Positions 24,400 through 33,169 of a stretch of DNA of 42,259 nucleotides are shown here, piece after piece. Positions within the stretch are counted from its first letter, which is position 1, and every line of letters begins with the position of its first letter. Made by a program: the position numbers and the translations under genes. Source of the stretch: Paludibacter sp. GTDB taxonomy: Bacteria; Bacteroidota; Bacteroidia; Bacteroidales; Paludibacteraceae. The stretch covers positions 1-42,259 of the forward strand of contig JADGPS010000019.1 of assembly GCA_017882285.1 (NCBI GenBank), read 5' to 3'. The notes below the pieces were generated by a model that was not told the origin of the DNA, ran no database searches, and was given only the letters and a program-made list of their open reading frames with translations.

Positions 24400-25152
24400 A
24401 TGTTAGACAATATTAAAATAGTATATCATCAGGGAAAACAATTTATTCCAGATGTAAAAACGGTGACTGTCCCGGGAATTTTCAGAGGGCGACCCATTAT
24501 AAACACTGAAAAAGTGGACGAAAAAGAATTGAGCGCTTTGTGTCCCACAAATGCCATTTCCATTCATCCGGTAAGTATTGATTTGGGAAAATGTACTTTC
24601 TGCGGAGAATGCTCATTGCGCTTTCCAACTAAAATTACGTTTACAAAAGACTATAAATTAGCCACAAACGACCCTGAAAGACTGATTATCAAAGAAGGCG
24701 AAGACAAACCCGTAGAAGTTAATCTTGATTTGGTTCGAAGTGAAATTCACAGGATTTTAGGCCGATCATTAAAACTTCGTCAGATTTCGGCTGGTGGCGA
24801 TAACAGTTGCGAAATGGAGCTCAATGCTGCCAACAACGTGCAGTTTGATATGAGCCGGTATGGAATTGATTTCGTGGCTTCACCCCGACATGCCGATGGA
24901 ATTGTTATTACCGGTCCTATTACCCAAAACATGGCCAAAGCCGTACAAATATGTTACGATGCAACGCCTGAACCAAAAATTATTGTTTTGGTGGGAACCG
25001 ATGCCATTAGCGGAGGAATTTTTGCCGACTCACCCGCACTCGACCGTCGTTTTCTGGAGAAACATACTGTTGATTTGTATGTTCCGGGTAATCCTGCTCA
25101 TCCGCTGACAATTATAAATGGATTGCTGGATTTAACCCGAAAACTGAAATAA
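24400..25152 (+). CDS. NuoB/HyfI-like small subunit fused to a one-cluster ferredoxin domain
   Basis: A 250-residue fusion. The N-terminal ferredoxin-like domain keeps C48 (ALCPTNAI) and C65, C68, C71 (CTFCGEC), exactly the four ligands of one 4Fe-4S cluster of a two-cluster ferredoxin. The other cluster's ligands are gone (no CxxCxxC near residue 30; F75 replaces its last cysteine). The C-terminal domain has the hydrogenase small-subunit fold (SPRHADGIVITGPIT, 161-175), but the proximal-cluster ligands are D134, C137 (GGDNSCEME), D201 (VGTDAISGG) and N231 (VPGNPAHP): only one of four cysteines remains. Thus the usual electron path to the large subunit is absent. It ends the operon. Confidence 0.87.
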   Translation: MLDNIKIVYHQGKQFIPDVKTVTVPGIFRGRPIINTEKVDEKELSALCPTNAISIHPVSIDLGKCTFCGECSLRFPTKITFTKDYKLATNDPERLIIKEGEDKPVEVNLDLVRSEIHRILGRSLKLRQISAGGDNSCEMELNAANNVQFDMSRYGIDFVASPRHADGIVITGPITQNMAKAVQICYDATPEPKIIVLVGTDAISGGIFADSPALDRRFLEKHTVDLYVPGNPAHPLTIINGLLDLTRKLK

Positions 25153-25266
25153 AATAAAAATCATTTTGAGTTCTAATTCTTTATCAGTATGAAGACATTT
25201 TAAAAGTTTAAATGTCGATTTTAATCAAAAAAACACAAAATGTTTTATTATCTCAAAGCAAAAGCG

Positions 25267-25274
25267 TATTTTTG
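25267..25274 (+). promoter_or_regulatory. -7 element for the coiled-coil/zapA operon
   Basis: TATTTTTG matches TAnnTTTG, 18 bp before the start codon at 25293; a T-rich word (TGTTTT) lies near -33. Confidence 0.45.
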
Positions 25275-25292
25275 TGTAGATTTTTTTGAAAA

Positions 25293-25586
25293 ATGATAAA
25301 CCGTTACGAAGATCTTATACACGCATTTGAAATAAAACTGCGAAGATTAATTTCGGAGTATAAGTCATTACAAGAACAAAACAACCATTTAAAAGCAGAA
25401 TTAGAGCGTAAACACACCGATTTAATGCTGGCTCATCAGGAAGTTTTGGAGCTTCGAAAAAATTACGACCATTTAAAAATTGGAAAAAGCCTCGGTACTT
25501 CGGAAGCTGAAAAAGCAGAATCGAAGCAAAGAATAACAAAAATGGTGCGGGAAATTGACAAGTGTTTAGCTCTTTTGGATGAATAG
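25293..25586 (+). CDS. Small coiled-coil protein upstream of zapA (possible ZapB-like division factor)
   Basis: A 97-residue, highly charged protein with a continuous heptad-like pattern from about residue 12 to 60 (KLRRLISEYKSLQEQNNHLKAEL begins it) and a short C-terminal helix. It has no signal peptide or catalytic motif. It lies five bases before zapA and is surely co-transcribed with it. Coiled-coil proteins in this position are conserved in Bacteroidetes; a role in Z-ring organisation like ZapB is plausible from position and shape, but the sequence itself does not establish homology. Confidence 0.78.
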   Translation: MINRYEDLIHAFEIKLRRLISEYKSLQEQNNHLKAELERKHTDLMLAHQEVLELRKNYDHLKIGKSLGTSEAEKAESKQRITKMVREIDKCLALLDE

Positions 25587-25591
25587 AGCGT

Positions 25592-25885
25592 ATGAAAGAC
25601 GATATTTTTTTAATAAATGTGCAAATTGGCGGCTTACGATTGCCCCTGCGTATTGCTCGTAAAGACGAGGAATTGTACCGGAGAGCCGAAAAATTACTGG
25701 TAAAACAGTTAAATGATTACCAACAAAAATTCAGACAACGCCCATCAGAAGAAATTCTTATTTTAGTTGCCTATCAATTAGCAGTTATAGTATTGAAGCA
25801 AGAATTTGCAGATGATGTTGTTCCACTGGCTGAAAAAATTCAAGCGTTGGATGACGAACTTAAAGCATTGTTATCTAAAGAATAA
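25592..25885 (+). CDS. zapA: Cell division protein ZapA
   Basis: Cytoplasmic protein that binds and cross-links FtsZ filaments. The 97-residue sequence shows the ZapA order: a short beta hairpin with VQIGGLRLPLRIARKDEELYRRAEKLL, then RPSEEILILVAYQLAVIVLKQE and a C-terminal amphipathic coiled-coil helix. Length is normal. It follows the coiled-coil gene by five bases and precedes a structured terminator-like element and rny, the usual Bacteroidetes neighbourhood. Confidence 0.88.
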   Translation: MKDDIFLINVQIGGLRLPLRIARKDEELYRRAEKLLVKQLNDYQQKFRQRPSEEILILVAYQLAVIVLKQEFADDVVPLAEKIQALDDELKALLSKE

Positions 25886-25909
25886 AGTCTTTTTTAAAAC
25901 ATAATTTAC

Positions 25910-25977
25910 CGCATTACGTTGTTAAGGTCAGAGTTCCTGTTTGGAATTCTATCAGTCAATGTGAATGCGTTTTTTTA
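25910..25977 (+). terminator. Structured element with U-run between zapA and rny
   Basis: CGCATTACGTTG (25910-25921) pairs with CAATGTGAATGCG (25957-25969) with one bulge and one G-T pair. Inside, GAGTTCC (25931-25937) pairs with GGAATTC around TGTTT. An eight-T run follows. This works as an intrinsic terminator. The layout (closing stem, internal bubble, terminal stem) and its place next to zapA recall 6S RNA, but at about 65 nt it is much too short for that. Confidence 0.65.
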
Positions 25978-26039
25978 TAACTATACTTCAAACAAACAAT
26001 AGAATTAACAAAATAAATTACTTACTTTAAACAAACAAT

Positions 26040-27560
26040 ATGGTAAACATACTCATCGGATTGATTGCTTTAATTGCTGGAAGTGGAGGGACTTTCGTCC
26101 TGTTTCGCTTTTTCAACAAACGGTCAATGGAAGAAGCTGTAGCGGAAGCTGAGCTGCTAAAGAAAAACAAGCTTATTGAAGCAAAAGAGAAATTTATCGC
26201 CCTGAAAGTAGAACACGAACAACAAGTTCAGGAACGGAATGCCAAGATTCAGGTTGTAGAAGTCAGACTTCAACAGAAAGAGATGCAACTCAATCAAAAA
26301 CAAGGCGATGTACAACGTAAAATAAATGAAGTTGATGCTCAAAAAGAACATTTAGATATGCAATTAAATGGTCTTGATAGCAAGAAAAAAGAACTGGAAC
26401 ATTTGCATCGTCAGGCACAGACAGAGCTTGAAACCATTTCAGGATTATCAGCCGATCAGGCAAAAGAACGATTGATTGAAGCGTTGAAAGAAGAAGCCAA
26501 AACCGAAGCTATGTCGTATGTGAACGACATCATGGAAGAGGCAAAAATGACAGCCAATAAAGAAGCTAAGAAAATTGTGGTTCAGAGCATTCAACGGGTT
26601 GCCACCGAAGCAGCCATTGAAAACTCAGTAACAGTTTTTCACATTGAATCGGACGAAATCAAGGGACGCATTATCGGTCGCGAGGGTCGTAATATTCGAG
26701 CTTTGGAAGCAGCTACCGGTGTCGAAATTATTGTGGACGACACTCCTGAAGCGATTGTTCTTTCGGCGTTCGATCCGGTTCGTAGGGAAATTGCACGGTT
26801 GTCGCTTCATCAATTGGTAACCGACGGACGCATTCACCCTGCCCGTATTGAAGAAGTGGTGAACAAAGTTCGCAAACAAGTGGAAGAAGAAATTGTGGAA
26901 ATCGGGAAACGTACCACCATAGATCTTGGGATTCACGGATTGCATCCTGAACTGATTCGTCTGGTTGGTAAAATGAAATATCGTTCGTCGTACGGTCAAA
27001 ATTTGTTGCAACACTCGCGTGAAACAGCCAATCTTTGTGCCACAATGGCTGCGGAATTAGGTTTAAATCCTAAAAAAGCAAAACGCGCCGGACTGTTACA
27101 CGACATTGGTAAAGTGCCGGATGACGAGCCGGAATTACCGCACGCAATTTTGGGTATGCGTCTTGCAGAGAAGTATAAAGAAAAACCGGATATTTGCAAT
27201 GCTATCGGTGCTCACCACGACGAAGTGGAAATGGAAACGCTGATTGCACCTATTGTTCAGGTTTGTGATGCTATTTCAGGAGCACGTCCGGGAGCTCGTC
27301 GCGAAATTGTGGAAGCTTATGTAAAACGTCTGAACGACTTAGAAGCATTGGCACTATCCTATCCGGGTGTACTTAAAACGTATGCTATTCAGGCAGGACG
27401 TGAATTACGTGTGATTGTAGGTGCAGATAAGTTAGACGATAAAGAAACAGAGTTATTGTCGTTCGATATCGCCAAAAAAGTACAGGACGAAATGACTTAT
27501 CCGGGTCAGGTAAAAATTACGGTTATCCGTGAAACCCGTGCGGTAAGTTATGCGAAATAG
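26040..27560 (+). CDS. rny: Ribonuclease Y
   Basis: Membrane-anchored endoribonuclease that starts mRNA decay. The 506-residue protein has an N-terminal membrane helix (residues about 3-24), a long charged coiled coil (about 28-150), a KH domain from about residue 205 ([16 protein letters not shown]) and an HD domain with [11 protein letters not shown] near residue 352 and GAHHDEVEM near 394 supplying metal ligands. Length and domain order are normal. The leader is A-rich without a Shine-Dalgarno sequence, as usual in Bacteroidetes. A strong terminator follows, ending the core segment before the accessory island. Confidence 0.95.
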   Translation: MVNILIGLIALIAGSGGTFVLFRFFNKRSMEEAVAEAELLKKNKLIEAKEKFIALKVEHEQQVQERNAKIQVVEVRLQQKEMQLNQKQGDVQRKINEVDAQKEHLDMQLNGLDSKKKELEHLHRQAQTELETISGLSADQAKERLIEALKEEAKTEAMSYVNDIMEEAKMTANKEAKKIVVQSIQRVATEAAIENSVTVFHIESDEIKGRIIGREGRNIRALEAATGVEIIVDDTPEAIVLSAFDPVRREIARLSLHQLVTDGRIHPARIEEVVNKVRKQVEEEIVEIGKRTTIDLGIHGLHPELIRLVGKMKYRSSYGQNLLQHSRETANLCATMAAELGLNPKKAKRAGLLHDIGKVPDDEPELPHAILGMRLAEKYKEKPDICNAIGAHHDEVEMETLIAPIVQVCDAISGARPGARREIVEAYVKRLNDLEALALSYPGVLKTYAIQAGRELRVIVGADKLDDKETELLSFDIAKKVQDEMTYPGQVKITVIRETRAVSYAK

Positions 27561-27608
27561 TTACTAGTCGGCAGTAAGTAGTTTATAGTCGGTAGTTAAA
27601 GAAGAATT

Positions 27609-27646
27609 CGTAAAACAGCATAAATTTCTGTTTTACGGATTTTTTT
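27609..27646 (+). terminator. Intrinsic terminator of rny
   Basis: CGTAAAACAG (27609-27618) pairs perfectly with CTGTTTTACG (27628-27637), followed by GATTTTTTT. Confidence 0.85.
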
Positions 27647-27737
27647 ATGAAAATACTTTTGAATTAAAATTAATTTTATAAATTTGCATTTGAATTGAAT
27701 CATACCAATTGCACTTTTCCAACATAAAATCACTTCA

Positions 27738-28241
27738 ATGGAATTGCAAATTATACAGAATAAGATATTCGAAATACGAGGACTAAAAGTAATTTTAGAC
27801 AAAGATTTAGCATTAATGTATGAAGTAACAACTGGAAACTTGAATAAAGCAGTTAAACACAATGCTGACAGATTCCCCGATGATTTTATATTTCAACTCA
27901 CAAACGAAGAATTTGACTTGATATTCCAAAATGGAACATCAAGTTGGGGCGGAACAAGAAAACTACCTTTTGCATTTACAGAACACGGTATAACCATGTT
28001 AGCAAGTGTGTTATGAAGTGAGAGAGCTATTGAAATAAACATTCAAATAGTACGTGCATTTGTTGCACTGCGCCAATACACACTTGGTTATGCCGAACTT
28101 AACCAGAAGTTAGAAACATTTATGCTGGAAACCAATATGCAATTTAGCGATATTTATCAGGCTCTGACCGAGATGGCAAGCCAAACCGAAAAAGATCAAA
28201 AACCAATTCCGCCAGTTGGATATTTGGCATATGAAAAATAA
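27738..28241 (+). pseudogene. ORF6N-domain gene interrupted by one in-frame stop
   Basis: The frame encodes an ORF6N domain protein (IQNKIFEIRGLKVILDKDL, RFPDDFIFQL, SSWGGTRKLPFAFTEHGITMLASVL), as found in phage and mobile-island proteins with DNA-binding roles. At codon 93 a TGA stands where relatives read Lys or Arg (SVL-stop-SERAIEINIQ). After it the frame stays open to 28241 with no other lesion. If the ancestral codon was CGA, a single C-to-T change explains the loss. The next gene (28248) is a tandem paralogue; their last ~170 bp are nearly identical, suggesting recent duplication or gene conversion. Readthrough or a short 92-residue product cannot be excluded. Confidence 0.75.
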
Positions 28242-28247
28242 AAAAGT

Positions 28248-28754
28248 ATGGAATTACAAATCATACAAAACAAAATATACGAAATTCGAGGTCAACGTGT
28301 CATGTTGGACTTCGATTTAGCTGAATTATACGAAACAGAAACAAAGCGTCTTAAAGAAGCCGTTCGTAGGAATCTTTCTCGATTTCCTGATGATTTTATG
28401 TTTGAGTTGAGTCCAAAAGAATGGGAAATCTTGAGGACGCAATTTGCGACCTCAAGTTGGGGAGGCATTCGTTATCAACCTTTTGCATTTACAGAACAAG
28501 GTGTTGCTATGCTTGCAAGCGTTTTAAAAAGCGAAACAGCCATACAAGTAAATATTCAAATTATCAGAGCTTTTGTAATTTTAAGACAATATGCTCTTGG
28601 TTATGCCGAACTCAATCAAAAATTGGAAACGTTCATGCTGGAAACCAATATGCAATTTAGCGATATTTATCAGGCACTAACCGAAATGGCAAGCCTAACC
28701 GAAAAAGATCAAAAGCCAATTCCACCAATTGGATATTTGGCGTATGAAAAATAA
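28248..28754 (+). CDS. ORF6N-domain protein, intact copy
   Basis: A 168-residue protein with an ORF6N domain over the first ~90 residues (IQNKIYEIRGQRVMLDFDLAELY, RFPDDFMFELSPKEW, SSWGGIRYQPFAFTEQGVAMLASVL), then a helical segment with INIQIIRAFVILRQ and a C-terminus ending PPIGYLAYEK. ORF6N domains are related to KilA-N and phage antirepressor-type DNA-binding proteins, and similar genes often sit inside restriction loci. Its target is unknown. It lies six bases after the interrupted copy and 34 bp before the KilA-N gene, so the three appear to form one unit. Confidence 0.84.
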   Translation: MELQIIQNKIYEIRGQRVMLDFDLAELYETETKRLKEAVRRNLSRFPDDFMFELSPKEWEILRTQFATSSWGGIRYQPFAFTEQGVAMLASVLKSETAIQVNIQIIRAFVILRQYALGYAELNQKLETFMLETNMQFSDIYQALTEMASLTEKDQKPIPPIGYLAYEK

Positions 28755-28788
28755 AAAATGTGGATTTCGAAATTAACACATAAAACAG

Positions 28789-29604
28789 ATGACCAAAAGT
28801 AAAACCATAAATATTGAAGACAAGGAAATACTGATTTATTCGAAGAATAATGAAGATTATATTTCGCTTACTGATATGGCACGAAGTCAGTTGGAAGATG
28901 TTATAATTATCAAATGGTTGAGCTTAAAAAACACAATAGAATATATTGGCGAATGGGAAGCTATGTATAATCCCGATTTTAATTATACCGAATTCGGTAT
29001 AATTAAAAATGCTTCAGGTGGTAATAATTTTGTATTATCAGTTAAGCAATGGATTGAGAAAACAAATGCCGTAGGTTTAACTGCCAAAGCCGGTAGGTAT
29101 GGTGGAACGTATGCACACAAAGATATTGCATTTCATTTTGGGATGTGGATTAGTCCAAAATTCCAGTTGTTACTTGTAAAAGAGTATCAACGCCTCAAAG
29201 ACGATGAAAATGACCGATTAAAATTGGAATGGAACTTTCAACGAACATTGTCGAAAGTGAACTACATTATACATACCGATGCAATTAAAGAAAACCTGAT
29301 TCCGGCTGAATTAACTCCTCAGCAAGTCAGTTATGTTTATGCTAATGAAGCAGATATGCTTAATATGGCTTTGTTTGGTAAAACAGCACAGCAATGGAGA
29401 ACCGTAAACCCAACATTGAATGGCAACATTCGGGATACTGCCAACATTGAACAGTTGGTGGTACTATCTAATATGGAAAGTATGAATGCAGTGCTTATTC
29501 ACCAAGGCTTATCACAATCGGAAAGACTGAAAGAGCTTAATAAAATGGCAATTATGCAAATGAAATCGCTTTTACACAATAATAAAATTCAAAGATTACA
29601 GTAA
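28789..29604 (+). CDS. KilA-N domain protein
   Basis: A 271-residue protein. Residues about 10-130 match a KilA-N domain (DYISLTDMARSQLEDVIIIKWL, VLSVKQWIEKTNAVGLTAKAGRYGGTYAHKDIAFHFGMW). The C-terminal half is helical with no recognised motif (KLEWNFQRTLSKVNYIIHTDAI, TPQQVSYVYANEADMLNMALFG). KilA-N proteins are phage-derived DNA binders; chromosomal copies next to restriction genes are frequent and may regulate or be hitch-hikers. It carries no nuclease motif. The structured RNA at 29652-29834 follows immediately. Confidence 0.86.
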   Translation: MTKSKTINIEDKEILIYSKNNEDYISLTDMARSQLEDVIIIKWLSLKNTIEYIGEWEAMYNPDFNYTEFGIIKNASGGNNFVLSVKQWIEKTNAVGLTAKAGRYGGTYAHKDIAFHFGMWISPKFQLLLVKEYQRLKDDENDRLKLEWNFQRTLSKVNYIIHTDAIKENLIPAELTPQQVSYVYANEADMLNMALFGKTAQQWRTVNPTLNGNIRDTANIEQLVVLSNMESMNAVLIHQGLSQSERLKELNKMAIMQMKSLLHNNKIQRLQ

Positions 29605-29651
29605 TAAATTCAACAAAAAAACAGACAATGATTTAATTTTCAATATACTAA

Positions 29652-29834
29652 AATAGCATTCTGCTATTGTTCGCGATGCCGAAACCTGAGAACTTTCATT
29701 AGGCGAACACAAGAATAGATTCAATAAGCAAAATGCTCATGCCGACCGGCGTGGGCTTTTGACTTATCATTCTTGTGTACCCTTCTCAGGGGGTCGGCAT
29801 CGGGTAAGGATTTAGTCCACGCTTTTTTGTGGAC
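29652..29834 (+). ncRNA. Highly structured RNA, candidate HEARO/omega RNA without an IscB gene
   Basis: A nested set of near-perfect helices spans this gene-free stretch: AATAGCA/TGCTATT (29652-29668); CGATGCCGA (29674) with TCGGCATCG (29794); CCTGAGAA (29685) with TTCTCAGG (29783); ACACAAGAAT (29707) with ATTCTTGTGT (29769); ATAAG and CAAAA with TTTTG and CTTAT; and GCTCATGCC-GACC-GGCGTGGGC (29735-29756). A final GTCCAC/GTGGAC hairpin closes at 29834. GTTCGC (29669) can also pair with GCGAAC (29703), a possible pseudoknot. The layered helices recall HEARO RNA, the omega RNA that precedes IscB genes, but the next gene is a helicase. The fold is seen directly; the family name is a memory-based guess. 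Confidence 0.6.
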
Positions 29835-29876
29835 AAAACTTACCTGAATAATGGCTGGATATCCAAATCCGAAGCC

Positions 29877-32800
29877 ATGAACCAAAAATTCTTTACCAAC
29901 CAGGACGAAAATACGCTGATTAATAAATTAGAAGGTATTTTAGAAAACAATCCTTCCACCAATTGCTTCGATGCGGTAGTTGGTTTCTTTCGGGCTTCAG
30001 GTTATTTCCAAATTAAACCCTTTCTCGGTAAAATAGATAAAATCAGAATCTTAGTTGGTATAGAAGCCGACAAGCTGATTGCTCAGGCTGCTCAAAAAGG
30101 CATATTATATTTTGGCGATGAGCAAGTTTCAAAAGATGAATTTCTATTAGCAGTTAAAAAAGACATCGATGAATCGGAATACAGCAAGCCGGTTGAAGAT
30201 GGCATTTTACAGTTAATCGATGACATTATCCAAAAGCGTGTTGAAATACGGGCACACCCAAGCCGAAAAATACACGCTAAAATATACCTTCTCTATCCCG
30301 ATAATTTCAATCAACACACGCTGAATGCAGCAGCCATTACAGGTTCAAGCAATCTCACCGGAAACGGATTGGGCATTGGTAACGACCGACAATATGAATT
30401 CAATGTACTGCTGAACGATAACGATGAGGTGGCTTTTGCCAAAGCGGAATTTGAAAAACTATGGGAAGAAGCCAAAGGAACTGAAATAACGGCAAATGAC
30501 ATAGAGAAAACCAAAACAGATACCTATCTGGCGGGTGATGTAACTCCTTATGAGGTGTATATCAAAACATTGATTGAGTATTTTGGCGATGCTATCGATT
30601 ATAGCATTGAAAACAATTTTGATTTGCCGGCCAATTTTAAACGCATGGAATATCAGTTGGATGCGGTACTCGATGGCTATAAAAAACTGATAAAATATGA
30701 TGGGTTTTTCTTATCAGACGTAGTAGGTCTTGGAAAAACGGTAGTTGCCACCATGATTGCCAAAAAGTTTCTGAATGAAAATGGAATCAATAATACCAAA
30801 ATTTTAGTCGTGTATCCGCCCGCAGTCGAAAAGAACTGGAAAAATACTTTTGCTCAGTTTGGTATCGACAAATTTGCAAAGTTTATTACCAACGGTAGCT
30901 TATCAAAAATTTTAGATACCGATAATTATAATTACTGGAATGCAGAGGAATACGACCTGATTTTGATTGACGAATCGCATAAGTTCCGCAATCACACAAC
31001 CGGCATGTTCCGCGAAATGCAGGAAATATGTAAATACCCCCGCATTAACAGCGGTAAGATTGAAGGAACAAAAAAGAAAATTATATTAATTTCGGCAACG
31101 CCTCTCAACAACTCGCCCGAAGATTTATACAATCAAATCCTTTTGTTTCAAAATCCACGCCGCTCTACTTTGCCGGGTGTGAGTAACTTAACGGCATTTT
31201 TTGCACCCAAAACAAAGCGATTCAAAGAATTACGTTCCGACAAGAATTTAGATGTAGATGCCTTGTTGAAACTTTACGAAGAGATTCGCGAAAAGGTGTT
31301 GAAACCAATCACAGTACGCCGTACCCGTACTGACATTGAAGGCGTGAGCCGCTACAAAGCCGATGTGGGCGATTTTCCTAAAATTGAAAAACCGGATAAA
31401 TTAGAATATTTGCTCGATGAGAAATTATCCGTATTGTTCGACCATACGGTTAAAATGCTTATTGACAAAACCGAGGGATTAAAATACAGCCGTTATCAGG
31501 CTATTGCCGGACTGTTACCCGAAATTCAGGATATGTATTACGAACAAGCGGAAAGAGTATCCAAGTCCCTGGCATTTATCATGAAAAATTCGTTGGTTAA
31601 ACGACTCGAAAGCAGTTTCGAAGCTTTTCGCATTACCCTGAACCGCTTCCGGTTAGCCAACGAGCGTATGATTCAAATGTTCAAAAATGGCAATATTTAC
31701 ATTGCGCCCGATTTGAATTTGAATAAATTCTACGAAAAAGGTTGGACTACCGAAGAAATTGAAGCCAAAATAAACGAAGCCAAAGAGATTGATCCTAAAA
31801 ATAACATCTTCAAACCCCAAGATTTTAAAGATACATTTCATCCCCAATTGCTTGCCGACCAGCAGATTTTAAATGAGTTGGCAGCAAGTTGGAACAAAGT
31901 AACACACGACCCCAAATTAGATGTGTTTCTGGAAAAATTAGAAACTGAATTTTTCAATAAAGAACGGAACATCGGACAAAAGTTAGTGATTTTTTCCGAA
32001 TCGACTGACACGGTGGAGTATTTAAAGAAAAACATCAAACGTACTGATGTATTATCTATTTCAGCCGATAACCGGAATAAAATGTTCGAGGTGATTCAAG
32101 CCAACTTCGATGCCAACTACGACCCAGCCAAACAAAAAAACGATTATCATATAGTAATCAGCACCGAGGTTTTGTCCGAAGGTGTTAACCTCCACCGCAG
32201 CAATATCATTATTAACTACGATACGCCATGGAACTCTACCCGACTGATGCAACGCATTGGGCGTATCAACCGTATCGGGTCGGTTGCCAAAAACCTATAT
32301 AACTACGTGTTTTATCCATCCGCCAAAGGAAATGCGCAAATTAATTTAGTCAACAATTCATTGGCTAAAATTCAGGCATTTCACACTGCTTTTGGCGAAG
32401 ATAACCAGATTTATTCCACCGACGAAATTGTTGACCTTAACCTCGATAAACTTTTTGAAGAAGGTTTACCTGCCGAAGAAATAAACAAAGAATTGCAATA
32501 CCTTGAATTTATTCGGGAATTTCGCAACAAACAGCCCAAGGAATTCAAACGCATTGAAAAACTAAGTTTACGAAGTAGAACCGGACGAGATGCCAGAAAA
32601 TTTGGTGAAACATCAATTAGCAACGGTTCGTTGGTTTTCCTGAAAACCCGACAACTGAACAGTTTCTATTATGTAACCGACAGTACCAGCGAAGAACTCT
32701 CCACTTTGCAGGCTTTGGACTATTTCTGTGCCGAAAAAGACGAACCCCGTGTAGCTCGTATCGAACAACATCACGCACAGGTTGATAAAGCAAAGAAAAC

Positions 32801-33155
32801 CTTTTTAACTAACTTACAAGCAGCCATTACCCAACAGGAAAAGGTAGTGGCTTCGGGGCGACAGGTTACATCGGCTATGGCATTTGTACGTCGGCATGTA
32901 AGTATGACCGAAGACTTAGAAACACGTCGACAACTCAATCAACTGATAAAACTCATTGAATGGGGAACAATATCCAGCATTGCTGCCGAACTGAATACAT
33001 GGGAAAAAAAGGTTGCCAAAAATAAACATCTGAGGGAAGATATTTTTCTGAAAATAGTGGAAATGGCAAAACGCTACAACATTTATTTTATCGATGAAGA
33101 AAGTGCCGAAGAAGTTGAAATTCCCTGTATTATTTTGTCCGAATCGTTTAATTAA
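29877..33155 (+). CDS. SNF2-type helicase with N-terminal phospholipase D-like nuclease domain
   Basis: About 1,092 residues. The N-terminal part has a PLD-type active site, HAKIYLL (near residue 131) and ITGSSNLTG (near 155), of the kind used by some nucleases. A superfamily 2 helicase follows: Walker A VVGLGKT near 281, DESH box ILIDESHKF near 367, ISATPLNN near 406 and motif VI QRIGRINRIG near 792. A long C-terminal region has no named domain. I prefer ATG at 29877 to the GTG at 29829 because the latter lies inside the terminal hairpin of the structured RNA. With the methyltransferase 14 bp downstream it forms a probable two-gene restriction-modification system, the nuclease/translocase here. 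Confidence 0.85.
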   Translation: MNQKFFTNQDENTLINKLEGILENNPSTNCFDAVVGFFRASGYFQIKPFLGKIDKIRILVGIEADKLIAQAAQKGILYFGDEQVSKDEFLLAVKKDIDESEYSKPVEDGILQLIDDIIQKRVEIRAHPSRKIHAKIYLLYPDNFNQHTLNAAAITGSSNLTGNGLGIGNDRQYEFNVLLNDNDEVAFAKAEFEKLWEEAKGTEITANDIEKTKTDTYLAGDVTPYEVYIKTLIEYFGDAIDYSIENNFDLPANFKRMEYQLDAVLDGYKKLIKYDGFFLSDVVGLGKTVVATMIAKKFLNENGINNTKILVVYPPAVEKNWKNTFAQFGIDKFAKFITNGSLSKILDTDNYNYWNAEEYDLILIDESHKFRNHTTGMFREMQEICKYPRINSGKIEGTKKKIILISATPLNNSPEDLYNQILLFQNPRRSTLPGVSNLTAFFAPKTKRFKELRSDKNLDVDALLKLYEEIREKVLKPITVRRTRTDIEGVSRYKADVGDFPKIEKPDKLEYLLDEKLSVLFDHTVKMLIDKTEGLKYSRYQAIAGLLPEIQDMYYEQAERVSKSLAFIMKNSLVKRLESSFEAFRITLNRFRLANERMIQMFKNGNIYIAPDLNLNKFYEKGWTTEEIEAKINEAKEIDPKNNIFKPQDFKDTFHPQLLADQQILNELAASWNKVTHDPKLDVFLEKLETEFFNKERNIGQKLVIFSESTDTVEYLKKNIKRTDVLSISADNRNKMFEVIQANFDANYDPAKQKNDYHIVISTEVLSEGVNLHRSNIIINYDTPWNSTRLMQRIGRINRIGSVAKNLYNYVFYPSAKGNAQINLVNNSLAKIQAFHTAFGEDNQIYSTDEIVDLNLDKLFEEGLPAEEINKELQYLEFIREFRNKQPKEFKRIEKLSLRSRTGRDARKFGETSISNGSLVFLKTRQLNSFYYVTDSTSEELSTLQALDYFCAEKDEPRVARIEQHHAQVDKAKKTFLTNLQAAITQQEKVVASGRQVTSAMAFVRRHVSMTEDLETRRQLNQLIKLIEWGTISSIAAELNTWEKKVAKNKHLREDIFLKIVEMAKRYNIYFIDEESAEEVEIPCIILSESFN

Positions 33156-33169
33156 AACCACAAAATACT

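Noticed and set aside
15441-25152. Functional NiFe hydrogenase-4 or formate hydrogenlyase
   Set aside because: All four NiFe-binding cysteines and three proximal-cluster cysteines are replaced, and there are no maturation or formate dehydrogenase genes in the window.
25886-26039. Full-length 6S RNA
   Set aside because: The gap is 154 bp and the foldable part only about 65 nt, shorter than known 6S RNAs.
29829-29876. GTG start for the helicase at 29829
   Set aside because: The codon lies within the GTCCAC/GTGGAC hairpin of the structured RNA; the ATG at 29877 gives a cleaner N-terminus (MNQKFFTNQDENTL).
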